Origin: Phoronis australis
Lineage: Eukaryota > Phoronida > Phoronidae
Assembly (NCBI GenBank): GCA_002633005.1
Contig: NMRA01000411.1
Coordinates: 101,266-165,265, forward strand
Direction of reading: 5' to 3'
Length of the DNA: 64,000 nt
Part shown: positions 36,801-51,800 of the stretch, piece by piece
Position numbering within the stretch: the stretch's first letter is position 1
How the letters are laid out: each line of letters starts with the position of its first letter
Made by a program: the position numbers and the translations under genes
Notes under the pieces: model-generated
The model's database searches: none
Seen by the model: the letters and a program-made list of their open reading frames with translations, nothing else
What the model was told of the DNA's origin: nothing

Positions 36801-39800
36801 TAGTTGAGTAGGAGGAAGGGCACACTAGTAGTCACTAGCTGATCCTAGACATCAACCTAATCTCTAACAGAACAGCTCAAAAACAGGATGTTAAAACAAG
36901 AAGTCCTTTGTCCAATCGAGGGCATTGTGTTTATCATGAAAACACCAGTCCTTGGCAGGCTATCTACAATATACACACACTTCAAACACAAATTGAAACT
37001 CTAAACACAACTGTCATACCTCATTTTGATCATAAATCTTTCTCAGCACATAGAGATATGTACAGAACTGCCTGCCAACACACACACAGCTCACTGTGAA
37101 TTCAATTGTCTGTTCCCTAGGTGGTCACAGTCTGTTGTGAGTGTGGCCAATTTTGCTATGCCTAATCACAGCTCCTTTGTTTCAATAAACAAATCCATCT
37201 AGCAACCCGCCCATCAGATCAATGTCGCATTGGTGAGCCAGTAGATTCATCAATTTTTGTGTCTACAACACATACCTCGTTTCAATATGGTTTGCTAACT
37301 CCGTTAACGTTACGCATCCGGTTACCCTATTCGTTAGGGCTGACGTACATAGCAATTTAATTAGGAAACTAAAAATCGGAGATGGGCATTGTTTCGAGCA
37401 TTTGAAGTCCCATTACGCAACGCCTTCTATGGTCCATATTTTGAGGTGGAATCCTTCATTTTGTATTTCAACACATCGAGTTAGCGCTCCTAACTACACG
37501 TGATGATAGCACGGAGAGAACGCCGTTCATTGATTGTGTCAACACGAGGATTTGACGCTAATTTGATTTGATTTATTTTAGTCCGAAGTTGTGATTACCG
37601 ATTGACGTAATTAGCGTTGGGTGCATCTTAAAAAATTTAGAAAATTACATAGAAAGTCAACATCGTTTGAACAGGCTTATTGTTTGGCTGCCACCAACCA
37701 AGACCAGGTGAAATACCAATTACTTTTAATGATGTAATGAACATGGGAAAAAATGGAAAATGATATTTACGGCAATTACATTTGCTGGAATTCAAAGAAA
37801 CTTTCCCACTCCAAAGCTTTTCCTACTCAGTGCCTCATTTGTGTCCAACATAATTACTTGCTACATTCAACATTCTCCCACCAGCACCATCACACAACAT
37901 GAAGCTTAGGCAAACATCATGTGACCTGCCTGCTTTCAAGCCCATTTTGTAGTCAATAACTTGGCCTATTCCTGGAACCTGGGATTTTATTACCATCCTT
38001 TTCCTCCTGCACTCACATTTAATCAGGCGCAACAATGCAACAACAGTCAACAAAGAAACTGTGTGGGTTACTTATAATTACATGACATTAATATCTACTG
38101 TATATGCCTGTATTAAGACCCATTGTGGCTACATGTGACATACACATTCATTAATGCATTTCCAAAGTGGTCAAAACGTCAGCGTTTTTGCAAGCAACAA
38201 TTTTCGCTTGTGGAAAAAACGTAGTCATGTGATTAGTCTGAAGGGCCACTTTTGCTGATGGTTTGATTTACCCCAAAAATAACGGTGTATTGAATTGATT
38301 AAGAAGCTGTTAAAGTACATTCGCAGTTTAGCATAGTATTGCAAAACCACAAGCTGTCACGAGACTTCAACTTAGAAATGATGTCCGTTCTCGAAGACGG
38401 CTTTCGGTATCACCATTCGCTAGTTGCAATTGCGAGTCAAAAACTACTGAGTAATCTTATTTTAGCACTCGTCTCTATTTTAATACTACCTGTTCAACAG
38501 GAAGCAAATTAGTTATCGACATCACGACACTCGCGTCATTATTTATCAAACAGTACTGGTAGGGTAAAGCAGGGGAACTCCAGGCCTCCAGCCAATAGGG
38601 GACATTGGGAAAATACATGCAAGGTTCGTATTTGTAATTTCAAAAACTTTCTGGGCCCAACTATTTGTACCTGATTCGAAAGACCTCCTGCCAATTGCAA
38701 TGAATGTCTGGCTACAAGGAGATCTTTACTGTAAAGTAGCAGTGTACCTACCAACTTTCAAGGATTTTTTATATTAAAAGACCGACTTTTGAATTGGATT
38801 AGCCGCATTTTGTTACTAGCACAGATGGAATAAAAAATACAGGGTGGATCTGAGAAAAATAGACAAGTCATCATAGCTCAATATTGACAATTCTAACTCA
38901 ACCATTCCAGGCATAGGTGTCTTCAGGGAGGCAGAACCCCCTACTCCCCCCCCACACGTGGCCAAAAATGCTGCAGGAACACCAGTTTTAGGTGTAACAA
39001 GAACACATTCGAGATCCACATTCTGTATATTACCATTTTATATGCTGAATTCAACTTCTGATTGCTAGACAGGAAAATCTGGTTTTGTACTCACGAACAC
39101 TAGACAGGCTTACTGCTTCAACTTCTTGTAAGAAGTCAATCCACGTGTTATGACAAATAATAGGCGCGATGTGTTTACAACAGTCGGTGTATTTTATCGA
39201 GCGCGAGTACTGGCAAAATAGCACAGTTTTAGCCTAATACCCCTTCAAAATGACTAAAGGATTTCAGATGTTTTAGCCAACCAGGTCAACATGTAAAGTT
39301 CAGTGCGCGTTTAGTCAAACAAAACCACGAAGCAAGAACATAAAATTGGCCATCAGAGATCTAACAACTCACAAGTCGCCTCACTATATAATGATTCAGA
39401 CATGAACTGAACAAGGCTAGCCATCATTTCAGAAATGACAAAACCCAAGCACCCCAGAGACAGAATTAGAGGCCTAATCAGAGCCACTTTCAGTTCAGTC
39501 CACAAAACCTAGCCAATTTGAAGCAGGAAATCATGTGCGGTAACTGCAGCTCTAAGCATGTCTAGAGACACTGCCAATCCTCACTGGAACAGTCCCTTAG
39601 TTTCTGCAATCTCAAATATACTATGATGAAATCTCACCAACTTCCAACAAAAATAATTGACAAGGTCTTTTAACACCATTGTGAATGCCTACAATTCTTC
39701 AAAATGATTTCTGATGATAGGTATGATACAGAACTTGAACACAGTAAAGCATAATTTGATGCTCCAGTTGTCTGCCATGTTGTGTCTCAAACTGTAGATA

Positions 39801-41000
39801 TTACACCCTAAAGGTCAGGAAGGCTTTCCTGGAGCTAACTAAGCGGTCTTCTTCGATCTGGGATGGGGGGGTGTGGTCAACCAGTGGACATGGTTATCAG
39901 GCCACTTCATACTAATATATTTCTGGTATTCTTGAAAGAATTGAGCATCCTTTTTCAAACAGAAGAGGTGAAATGAGATTAAATCCATCACATCCGTGGA
40001 AGTCGCAATCATTCAAGTTTCCCCGTTTTGAAGAAGAGTGACATACGCCAACAGGTGCCCCTCAATCCTAATGCTTGAAAGTTTCCACTGGTCAACAAAA
40101 CATTGCTTAAAAATGTCTCAAGCAATTCCAGTAAAGATTAACCATTTTTCCTATTTCCACTACTAGAGATGTGTCAGGCTTCGGCCATGGTAGTTTTTTT
40201 AATTTAGATAAACTTTCTAAGTAGATGGATTCAAGTGGTAACAGTTTACCAGTACTATATCTTCCTTTACAGAACTATAACACTGAGCAGACAACTTCAT
40301 TTCCGACAGACACAATGGAGGATGAAAGTCTTCATTAGGGCAACATCAACAGCAATCTTTATAAACCATGCTTTTCCACAAAGAACATTGCAGTTTACAT
40401 CACTGGACGATTGATAACAAGAGCGGAACATGGAACAACTTTGACAGATACTTGAGAGCACAACGACAGAAGACAAAGATGGGAGTATGAAAGCCAACAA
40501 GTGACACATTATCTCATTACAAAACTCAATAGTTTAACTCGTGCAGCTGCTGAAGCAAAATGAGAAACAAAGACAAACTGTCGAAATAGGGATCACAAAA
40601 ATAATCATAACTAGACATGAGCTGGACATAGCCTTGGAGTTGGAGAACCAGTTTCATCTACATAATAACGCAAGCTCTGTAGTACTAACTGCTTGGTTCT
40701 CGGTCAAAATCAGGGACCTTGTTTTCAGATATTTGGATTGTGCCAACAATTGAATTGTAGAAATCAACTGTGTATCAGGGAATGTGATAAACTTTTCATA
40801 TTACGTTACCATAGGGCATAAGCTTGAAGGTCACATTCGCAAGCTATCGGAGAGGGGAAACAACAAACAAAACCGAAAACAGACCGCATGGTCACTCGAG
40901 TTGCTTTCGGCCTACAGAGTACAGTATAGACTATAGTCGGCCTATTGATCCTTAGGCCTACATGCTTATTCTGACCAGCTTCAGACATAGGTAGTAAGTT
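33846..41000. other. Long non-coding stretch, probably HIPK 5' intron
   Basis: Apart from the 24-bp repeat, nothing recognisable on either strand. CpG is scarce for most of it, with a local rise near 37.3-37.6 kb. Confidence 0.5.
36144..36239. repeat. 24-bp tandem repeat, 4 copies
   Basis: Units of GGTAGACCCAAAACACTTGA followed by ATAA, with variation at the first four bases. Confidence 0.9.
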
Positions 41001-44000
41001 TCAAACTCAACAAGATAAGGGGAGACGGAACATTTCAAAATAGTAAAACTTACCTCTTGTGCAACTCCAAACCTAAAAACCTTAATCTAGACAGTCTAAC
41101 GAAGTGATAACGTCCGCATTCCACTGTGCTCACACGGCAACTTCCAAGGCGCGAACAGATGCGTGAAACAATTCGTGAAGTTTTCCACGATTTCTTCGCC
41201 AATTCTTGTGATTCTTGAGTCCTAGTAAGCTTAAGTTATTCCCCCGGCGTTCCCTTGTGTAAAACATGTACAGAAATGTTAAAATAACCCCCGAAAATTG
41301 GGCTCAGTTGAGCCAGTTTAAACGCGCGACATCTCTTCTCTGAACTTGGGGAATCAACTGCAATACATCTGCAATGGAGCATCGAAAGGAAATTGGTTTT
41401 CGGGTAACTCCAAATACTTACTGCTTGGCTTCAGTTTTTCACTCTTAAATCTCAGCTTACTCTTTAGAATTTCATTTTCACGTAATCTGTGCCTTTTTCT
41501 AAGTTCATTGACACTTAGTAAAAGACGTTTACAAAACAAAAAACGTTCTTTGGACAAGTGAATCCCTTACAAGTAATAGGGCCATCATAACGTGACGTCA
41601 TGGACATCTCCATGCTACGAGATTGCTAAAAATAACTACCAATCAGGAAACAACGGTTGCTCACCTGTATTCAAATCACCTTCACAACACTTTGAAAACA
41701 ACAAGGCTGCAACAAGTGGAATGCATTGACATTTATGGAAAATTCATTGAATGACTTGTTGATGTGTCAAAATCCTCAATCCATCTAGCTTGTTTGGTCA
41801 GAAAACATAATTATTATTAATATTATTCCAGCACTGCAAACGGGAGCAGCTGGCGGACTGAGAGGACTATAGGATCATAGATCAGGCATGTGGGCAAGTT
41901 TGCAGATTTGGGCACTTGGGTCAAAAGTGTTAGAATTATTATATGATTTGAAGTGATTATGAAGCTATAGACTAATATTTTGGAATCAATATTGAGCGAC
42001 CCTCATACCTTCATGTTGACCTGGGAGTATAGTTCTATAGATTGACTGATGCAGTAACAACGTAATTTGAATTATTTTTAAAAAATATTCATTTTGTGAA
42101 GTAACGCAATACAATTCGATCTCGGGTCGATCTTCTCAAGTTGTTCCCCGAAAGTCACTATTTCACGACTGCGGCACCAGCATGCTAACGAACTCGAAAC
42201 TCCTGAAAAAAAAACTTTTATGCCGTCCGGCCACTGGGATTCTCGACAGTTCGTCACATTTGTTTTTTAAATAACCGTATGAACCACCAAGTCTGCTAAG
42301 TTTCCACCGTCAACTTATTCAGTGTACAAAAGGTGTGTTTTGAAAAGCTAAAATTTTGACTGACTTACAATTCACGTCATATACGGGGTTCAGACTTCAT
42401 ATGGCGCCTTCAACCGACGTGGACCTTCCTGCGCATCAGCTTCCTATCACATTGATATAACAAAATGACATTTGTCGGTTGTTTTGCCAAATGGCAATAA
42501 AAACTATTGTTGCATGACGACCAAATATCTTTCCCAGATAACCTTTTGTTCCTTTGTCCGTTTGCGAGAATATCCAGGATTTATTTCAAAAAAATCCAAG
42601 ACTATGTTTTGGATAAGACGTGTATCTTACTGACAGAACGTATGAACAACATGCGATCGAAATCCCAAACAAAGCCTTCTTCCATGAATTTCTTAGCATG
42701 TGCGCATGTAATCGTATAACATATAATACAATCATCATTGACTTCGCATTCGGTCAATATGATGGTTTTCAGACCAAAAAACGAAGTCATGGCCACAGTT
42801 TGGGGTCTGAAAACATATTGATCTCGGTGAAAGTCAATATCTGTATAATATTGACTCGATCGTTTTTATTTCAGTTAAGAAGTAAAAATAAATTCCAGAC
42901 AAAACGGGTGTTTTTTTATAAACTCATGGTTACTTATATTAAGTCTCGCCCAAGGCTGCGTTTTTTGCGTTACTGTCCCAGTGTGACGCAGTTAAGTTAG
43001 TAAATAAACGCACGCAATTTTGATAATTTGAATAAAATGGCAAAAAATGAAACCCATCCGTTTCGTTTCTTGATCTTTCCTTATTTCCCACTGATAAAAG
43101 TTCCACCAGAGATTCGCCTCACTTTTCCAATATTGCGCGTCGCGATCGTATTGGCTTCCGACTGATGTGTAGGGCGAACATTTTAAACATTGTGTGCCCG
43201 GATCAAAAATATCATAGGCCACCGGGTACAGTAGTGCACTAGCCTGGGGGGGGGGCAACCAACACAACTGTTCACAGCAATAAAAAGCAAATTGTGAACC
43301 GACATGTATCCTCTGCATAGTACTGGTACGATGTCGATGTAACCACGTATGGTATTCTCTTATAAGTGTGGCTATTTGTTCTCTGAGCCGACTTCGCGTC
43401 GACGGTCTCGCCACCTGGCGACTGGTCTTGTCTCTGCTGGGAATTTGTCTACGTGCTCTGTGTAATGAGTGTACCAATGTTGTTTACGTCTGCCTTGCCT
43501 GGCGAAACACTCACCTTTTGCTCGCGTGATATGGCACGGCCTTGCATCTTTTCACGAGTTTCTAGTATCTACGAAACACACTCCAATTAGCTAAAATTGT
43601 TTTGTAAAGTATCCAACACAAATATTTACGGGCTTTCCTTTCAGGGGGCCTGTGGAATGATCGCTGGGACAAGAGCAGAGGCCAGAATCTCATGATTTTT
43701 CATAGGCGTGAGAGAGCTAGTTTAAACGCTGGTGTTCTATAGCATTGCGAAGTCGTTTTTTCAAGGTTTACCCAGCCTTGACAATACCGGAAAGTAGTAT
43801 AGTAAGAGGTTTAGCCGCCCTGTTTTGAGGGTCTCGGTCAAAGGTCATCTATGTGAAAGGTCACGTGGTATAACTGCGATCGTGACACCTACCGGACGGA
43901 TGTGTCAATGACGTCATAGGTTTAATTGGTTAGACACCTCGTTTTGCGGCTCCTAGCAACGGATTGAAACAAAAGAGGGATGATAACAAAACGTGGATGA

Positions 44001-46000
44001 GTTCGTGTGCCTGTCGTTGTATATTGTGTGTTTNTATTATTCTGCAATATCCAAAGAGAGCGTCACAATATGCCACCAAGGAAATGCGTGCACCTAGCCT
44101 AAAATATAGGGGCGTCGAATTTTTCGATATGCGGACCTTTTACTAAAAGAAATCAACGAGGACTAAAAAAAAAGAACGTAACCACTAGCTTCAGTCAGGC
44201 CCACAAACCGTGCATCCGCACCGACTTCCCGTGGATTGTGTGTACTTTTGTCTCCTTTACTCGGACTTTTTGTTTCACTGAGGCGGACCTTTTTGCCCAA
44301 TTCGCCAAATTGGGGGACTGGTTCGAGCGCCCACGAAGGAGAATTGAGGTGCTCGCAATCACGATGAAACAGGTCACCGTGATCTACGGGTCAGTGACAA
44401 AGAGATTTTGTCAATGATTAGATTTCTGCGAGTTTTATCAGTTAAGAGTCCAAAAAACAGGAATGTTTCTGTCTTGAACTTTTCGATTTCTAAGAGCAAA
44501 ATTCAATGTTTGTCTATAGTCTCATCAGTGGCCGAAAACGTCAGAGTTCCGCTAAAAAAAGGTTACCATTGACTTGGTGTAAACTCACTGCTTTAACTTC
44601 CCAGCCAACAAAACCAGTTCCTTCAACGAATTTAATGAAACTCGTTATTGTTAAAATTGATCTATTGGCTCAAGCTTCACCTTGATCATGCGCGCTCAAA
44701 CAGGAAACAATCACGCTAGCAATGTGTGTGTCGGAAAGAGAAGTTGCGGCGTACCTTGAGAGATATACTGAAAATTGGCATTCACTGCCAGCCATAGAGC
44801 CGACAAACATTTTTACATTGAGTAACAGCTCGAAAATATTTCGATCGACGTAATTCTAAAAATAAATGTCACAAGTCTTCAAGTAAACATTGGAAAAAGA
44901 ATGTGAAGACTTTTCAGACTGCAGTGCGGGGGCCCTGGTAATCATCTTTTCACATGTACGTCCCGAAATTCGTCATAGTTTAGCTTTGCTAACAATGGTA
45001 TCAAGTGCAGGGCGTTTTATAGCAACAGAATCTTATGACAGCGCAACGCCGGCGGACGGTCTGCGTAGGCACCCCATGGCCGTGGGGTTCCCGGGCAAGT
45101 GCGCAATGGACCTTGTGGTTAAGACGGTCCCGGTGTAAATTTCTTCGCCTTAGAAGATTACAAATCTATCCATCGATGTACCGCAATACAGCGGTGAATC
45201 GAAGAGTCGCCTGACGCTATACGAGTTTGTCCGTTACTAATCAATTGACTTGGCTAAAGCACACAAAATAAATCGCGGATAAGTAGGCTATCAATCTTTT
45301 CATTATTACAACGTCAAAACTACTACCAACACAGACCAAAGAAATTTTGAACATTACAGTTCTAGACGCTGTTTGCAGTCGATAATCCCAGGGTGATTTT
45401 AGTCTCTCTTAAAATGAGATTGAATTCATTACTATATGGTCAGCCTCGGGGTGACCAGCTAACTGGACTTAATAGAAGCTTTGAGATTGTTCACAAATTC
45501 GGTTTTAATTGCCATTTGTCACGTTGCAATTATTGACTTTGTAGTTTACGTTGCAGCAGAATCTCCAGAGACCATGCATGAAAAATAATATTTTTCTTCA
45601 TCCGAGTGCGGCAGCTCCCATCTCATTGGAGTTATCTCCACATTTTACTACAAGTTGCAAAAAAGCATGACATCACGTTGTAAGAAGGGTCGTCAAAAGC
45701 AATACTAAGCGAACATTTCTGATTTTGATTACTGGGCTTCGTTTCTTTCTCTTCTCCCCTTTCTCTTAAATTGCCTTTGTATTTTTAACGTACTCACAAA
45801 ATGTCCGACGGCGTGTTATTTGGCAGTTCTCAGTGAGCCACCCCGCGGTCGAGCTGATCTCGCCACCAGAGGTGGTGCTAGAGGCCGGTAGCATGAAACA
45901 GTCGCACTGTGGGACTCGACTATGTTCCCTAAATTGTTGTGGTCTTTAAGCAAATACAGATTGTCCCTTCTTCTTCCTTCTGAGTTTTGCGGGCTGCGAT
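41000..46000 (-). promoter_or_regulatory. Candidate HIPK promoter / 5' UTR region
   Basis: CpG dinucleotides are visibly commoner here than in 14-40 kb. Three strong minus-strand donors occur: AAGAG|GTAAGT (exon end 41054), AAAAG|GTGAGT (43515) and TTTT|GTGAGT (45798). One or more could be ends of non-coding first exons spliced to 29322. No TATA box or transcript evidence; the assignment is inference. Confidence 0.3.
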
Positions 46001-48501
46001 ACATAACGAGAGGTAACTATACGTTGAAGATAAATAGGATCTTAGTCATGCGACGTCCCTAATTAATTTCCGCATCCTCGTATAAGCAAAATGAGCCGGT
46101 CACGAGTAAAGATAACGACCGAAACGTACAATATTAGACTTGGGCTTTTTGTGCGACTCGCGTGGTCTCCAGGTTGAACTAGATTTATGTCATGATAATT
46201 TTGACACTGGCTGGAGATTCTGACAGACGAGAGAATTTTGAAATTAACAAGGACTTAACAATTTTCCCCCAACACCGTCAAGGCTTTCTTGGACCAAAAC
46301 CCAACATCTTTTTTCTGTATCATGCATTTTTCCAGAGTAATTGTTTCAAGTTTGGAAGGACTTATCGAGTTTATTCAGTCTAATCTTATAAAACATCACA
46401 AGATTTTTTCTGCACATAACCAGTCAATAGTTACGCTGCTTAGTGCCATGTATTCGACTGAAAAGATTCTCTTCACTGTGAGCTAAGTCAAAATTTAGGC
46501 CAAAAGGCCTACCCAAGGAAATAAGCAAATTATCCGCCCTTCGCCATTTTTCCCTGTGCACCAACCAGAGACCAAGTCAAAGTACTTACATGGGGACTGT
46601 ATTACCGGTCAAGCCAGACTACCCATTCGAAATAATACGAGAATAAAATGCTCACGAAAACTACACCTAAGAACAAAATACCAACCCAATTTCGGCAGTA
46701 GATACCCACCGATCTCTCAAGCGGTAACGTCACCCAGATACCTGAAAGTCGTGGTTTACTCAGACATCCCTCCTTAAAAAGTTGCCCCCCTTTCATAAGC
46801 ACCCTCCCCCAAACACTCTCTATAATGCAGTGGTTGCTAAGCAACAGGGGTTCCTTACAGGAATAGTGACTACGACTTCAGACAGAAATTTAGTCTTACA
46901 CTCCAACTTCAAAATTGCTGAAAATAAGTTCAGCTTAGCAATTACCTGCGCATCACAGTCTAGAAATAACTTCTAGAAATTATCTCAGTAATTAACAATT
47001 ATGTATATGCCCTCAGAGACTTAGTATTTTTGCTCAAGTGAGACTTAATTATCATTCAGAACAGTTACGTGGAGGGCAAAACCAAATTTCTGACTCAAGT
47101 CTAAAGTCACTTTTCATTGAAACGACCCCTGGTGTTGATCAGAGATTACGTATGAAAAAACCTTTGCAATAAACATTTGAAACATCATTTTATTAGAAAA
47201 ATGCAGACGACATTGAGTAGAAAAGTCTTAAAATGAACACAACAGGGAACTTGAGGCATGACCTGAAGGAGAGATAGGTTAATTCGTTGTGTTAAAAATA
47301 TGAACTAACCCACTCCTCAGACATTTTTCCATGACAGTATGGTTAGGAAAATTTCTAAATTGTACAAACATACCCAAAGCTTACATAAGGTCACCAAATA
47401 CATTTCTAGTAATTCTTTTGATAATTAAATTTCAATTCATAAAAGTAATTCATGTTTCTTGCGAAACAATAACAACCATGAAGTAGTTTCTCAATGTAGC
47501 ATTTAAAAAACAGGGAAAAAAACAGAAAAGTTCAGTCTTTAGTGCAGACAAGTTAATAACCTGATCAAATTGTACCATTTCACACATTTTTATGAATCAA
47601 AACCTTATGGCACCCATCAGATCCTAGAGTCGGCAATTCTCACCACCTCTATTGATGTTAGCACCTGTCGTCTGAATACTTTATATTTTATATCATATTT
47701 AAGTTATGCCCAGAAAGTATTACTGCTGTGCCGTGGGCTGCAATGCCGATTCAAGAAAGTGGGATAATCTAGACAAATATCCATGGATGCAGGATGTCAG
47801 TTTAACCCCTTCTCGACGGTTCTGAAGGACAAGAGAACGAACCAGGTCGTGCGCACACCCCCACCGTTGTACAATCAATATTATCTTACCTCTTAACTGA
47901 GAAGAGCGGGAGTGAAGAATGCGAGAATTAAAGTCACAGGTAATGCGTAAATGCAGAATCTTTGAATTTGAAATTTCAGAATGAATGAACCTCAATAAAT
48001 TTTGTTCTTAATTTGTTGAAGGCTTTGATTTTCTGATAACAGAGATCAAATCCTATCGTGAAAAGGAATATTACGAGACCAATTTTACAAGCATAAGTGG
48101 CTTGATTAATTTTTGACAGCTAAATGCTGAGAAAATGCAGACACCTTACCAAATGGTGATATCTCTTATTCTGTTCAAGCATGTCATTCCAACAAGTTCA
48201 ACCAGGCATGTTCAATAAGCCAGATTTCTAAAAGCTTTGTCGAGATCCAGAAATCTAAAAAAACGTGCATTACAAACACAGCACATGATTGAACAAGCTT
48301 GTACTCTATGCAGGACAAGCACTAATGACCGGAATGTGACTTAAACATTGAACAATTGAACGATTCCAACTAGGATGTTATACATCATCAAGTTTTTCAT
48401 AAACTACTTGAAGCACACTGTAGTGTTGCTGCTGCTGCTGCTGCTGTTGCTGTTTTTGTTGTTCAGAAGTTGCTTTTAAGCAAAGAAGAGTTTAAAACAT
48501 T
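46000..48501. other. Intergenic region between SETDB1 3' end and candidate HIPK promoter
   Basis: No exon recognised. A minus-strand AATAAA near 47188 could end a longer SETDB1 3' UTR. Confidence 0.5.
48425..48453. repeat. (CAG)n-type triplet run downstream of SETDB1
   Basis: TTGCTGCTGCTGCTGCTGCT and flanking TTGCTG; on the SETDB1 sense strand this is CAGCAACAGCAG-type sequence. It lies just past the ATTAAA candidate and would be 3' UTR only if a more distal signal is used. Confidence 0.85.
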
Positions 48502-48507
48502 TTTAAT
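48502..48507 (-). terminator. Candidate SETDB1 polyadenylation signal (ATTAAA)
   Basis: Minus-strand ATTAAA about 210 bases after the stop. A canonical AATAAA lies near 47188 if the 3' UTR is longer. Confidence 0.35.
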
Positions 48508-48713
48508 CCATGACATCTGCACCTTAGGTTATCCCTTTCAGTCATTGGTCTACAACACTGAGCACGTCATAAACAAAACAACATCTCCAGCAGAGGAGTG
48601 CTGAACTTGTCTTTAAAGCAACTCTCTGCACATAAAATACGATTTTCGCAGCAATATCGACATTTCTTGGAAATCCCAGCTAGATCTTGAGAATTGGCCA
48701 ACATGGGCGCTAA

Positions 48714-48831
48714 CTACAGCAGTCTTCCCCTACAATCGGCAGCGCCACAGTAGCAGTAGAGAATCTTCCCAGGTACACTTCCCACTTCATAGTTGTAGTC
48801 CCAGGTTAGCTCAGTACCGGCACGGATATAC
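48714..48831 (-). CDS. SETDB1: SETDB1 terminal exon o: SET end, post-SET and stop
   Basis: Reads [20 protein letters not shown], then [18 protein letters not shown] and stop TAG at 48716-48714. The WDYNY tyrosines line the active site, and the CxCx4C post-SET cysteines are intact, so the enzyme appears catalytically competent. Confidence 0.98.
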
Positions 48832-51800
48832 CTGAAGGTGAATAAAGGTTGCTTAGGGCTGCTATGCATTAGTTTTCTCCCGAAATGCCTAGTCCACTGA
48901 CCTATAGGGACCTTCGGTCAATTATAGAAATACAATCAGACTTAGCTAAACTTGTGAAACAACAGCTACGACTTACCAAATCAAATAACTTCAAACTTTT
49001 CAACAACTCGAATACTATTAATCAGCGTATGTCACAGCACAATGTCAAGGGCAAGAATAATGCTTGAATACTATTTCCAGAAACACACAAATATGCATGG
49101 TTATTGACTTTATTTTACCAGTACTCACTGTGAGGCAAAGAAGGCCACCCATGGGAAGCGAAGGTCATGAGTGTCCACAAACACATTCTGGACAAACACG
49201 TTGGGTGAACAGTTATGCTGGAAATATGCAAGGAGAACATGAACATACTGAGTGAACATTTGTGCTACAAACACACAGGATGAACCCATAGGGTGAACAA
49301 TTGAGCTACATGTACATAAATTGAACAGGGTCACCTTGATGTTGCTGGAGCAAGTTTGGCAAGTACGGATAAATTCAAACTTAAACCGATTTTCCTGTAT
49401 TTTGTACATTGAAACGAACCATAACCTTTGAACCAGATTCAAAAGGCTCCCATAGTTGTGTGTCCATGTAGCCTCCAACAATTGGGGAAAATTCAATTGG
49501 GGTTCCTGGAAAATTCTGATCCCCAATTATTTTTAGAGAAAGTAAGGACAGGTGATTTGTGTACCTAGATCACAGCTCCTGATTTGTTTCAAGGTACAAC
49601 ATAAAAACAATTGCTTTTAATTTGAAGTTTAACTGTGGTACTCGCCAAACTCGTGACCAGTAACTTAAAGTGAACACGAGCTGGAAATACAAAAGATGAA
49701 CACACATGATGAACAGTTGAGCAGGAAATCCATGAACTTGAGCACAGTAAGTGAAACACTGTGCTGGAAATAAACAAGATTTGATACACATGGTGAACTG
49801 TCTATCAATCGTTACAACTGATGAGCATGAACCCATTAAGGTAATTGATGTCCTCCGTGGATTTTCACCACGAATTCTTTATTCTTCATAACAATTTTGA
49901 AATGACTATGGTGAAGATGTGAACACTGTGCAAATGAACAAGATGAACAAATACACATCAAGTGGATGAACACCAACAGTACAAGACAAAAGTATTTAAA
50001 CAGAATACCATTTCCCTGTCACGAGTAATTCTGTTAAACAGCAAATTAAAATTACTGGTAATAACTATTAGGGCAGCAAAGTTCTAATTACAGAATGACT
50101 CTGCCATCGTACTAATTATTCTGTTAATTCCCCTTCATTCTCGGTCATCAGGGGAGACTACTCTGACGGTCATCAGGAGAGACTACTCTGACGGTCATCA
50201 GGGGAGACTACTCTGACGGTCATCAGGGGAGACTATTCTAACGATGAATTTGGCTCCTGCCCAGCCGTCAGGGAAATATGGATCATATTGTTTGATTATT
50301 TTTGGCCTGTACTGTACATGAAAAGTACACACGAACACAATTAAGGAACAGATCAATATGGCTGTCTTGTGGTTAGAGTTAGTTTGTGAACATTTGACCA
50401 CACGTACGTATTACCTTTCTCAATATCACAGGTAAAAGGTAGTCACAGCTGAGCGCAATATCATGTAACACCATGAGTGACAATACAAACACTACGTATG
50501 CAATGAAATTAAATGAATCAGCAGTACTCACATTACTGACTCATTAAAATTTTGAATCTTAATAAGTCTGCCAAACAACTAAACGGAACGACAATGAAAA
50601 TTTTCAAATAACTTCCAAAAATATAAAGACACAACATCATGAACAAAAAACAACATCAAAAAGATTTTTATCAATACTGTCACCCATTGTCTACTTACGT
50701 TAAGATATCTCCCAATATTGCCAATAGATTTAGCGTCCATAATGTAACACATCTCTTTACTGCCAAAGTAACTTCTCATTGGTCGACGTTCTTCGTCTTC
50801 CTTCTTCCCAGCTAAAATGTGTGATTGGACGACATAAACACAGCAACTAGTACCATATTGCTGAATGCCAGCCCGCAGACAGATTGGACCGCTCGGGGGA
50901 TTTCATCTATCGTTCAAGAGTTGGTTTTCAAATGTACTTTGGAACAGTTGTAAGCTTGTAAACATTTGGTGACATCCTACATCAGTTGGTGACTTGTAAA
51001 CAATATGACAGAAAACGACACTTTTTGCTTAAGCAACACCAAATTGAAAGCACGGTTATACTGTGACACACTATTTGACGTGAGTGTGACAAGCAACAGC
51101 CACAGAAAAATAAGACTGAAAGCCAGCCTCACAGTGAATCGACTAATTAGTTACAATCTTGTGCAAGATTCTCGAGGCACGAGACATTCAATCACGCTAA
51201 AGCTAAATCTCACCACCTAAACACAAATCAGGTTACATGCCCACAACTGATCCGTGATGTCACAGGAAGTTTACGAGACGGCATCCGTCCCACAATGCAT
51301 TAAACAAGAGCAACGCAGAGCGTTGAAATGCGCCCACAATTGCACCGCATATGGTATCCTTCTAGGGTTGTTTATTGGTACCATAAAGTGGCCAGTAGAG
51401 GGCATATATGTAGTATGTTGTACTTTGCAAAATGGAAAGGCATGGTCCTTGTCTCCTCAATAGGCTAGGGGCAAAATGTGAGTAATCTTCATAATACAAG
51501 CACATCCTATACACCAGTTGCTTAAAGCACCACAGAAACACAGAATTAAAAACAAATTTACCAACATACGAGATTAGCACAGCATTAGAATGCCAGAAAC
51601 AAATTTCTACTTGGAACTTTTCCTTCATAGTCACGAAGTAACACAAAGNAAAATGACAGCAACGCCGTAAATGAAATCCCTGAAAAAGGCACATGGACAA
51701 AGAAGTTGAGTACGAATGCTATGATGGGCCTAATGCATCCAAGCTGTCTTGTTAAACTTCAACACCTTCTATGTATGTAATTCATTTGTTTGATAAGGAT

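Noticed and set aside
42992-43477. 161-codon minus-strand open frame in the CpG-rich region
   Set aside because: No recognisable domain, mixed composition, and no evidence beyond length; GC-richer DNA gives longer chance frames.
44890-45138. 82-codon plus-strand frame with GC-rich end
   Set aside because: No family resemblance; the end looks faintly like a tRNA A box but has no B box or cloverleaf.
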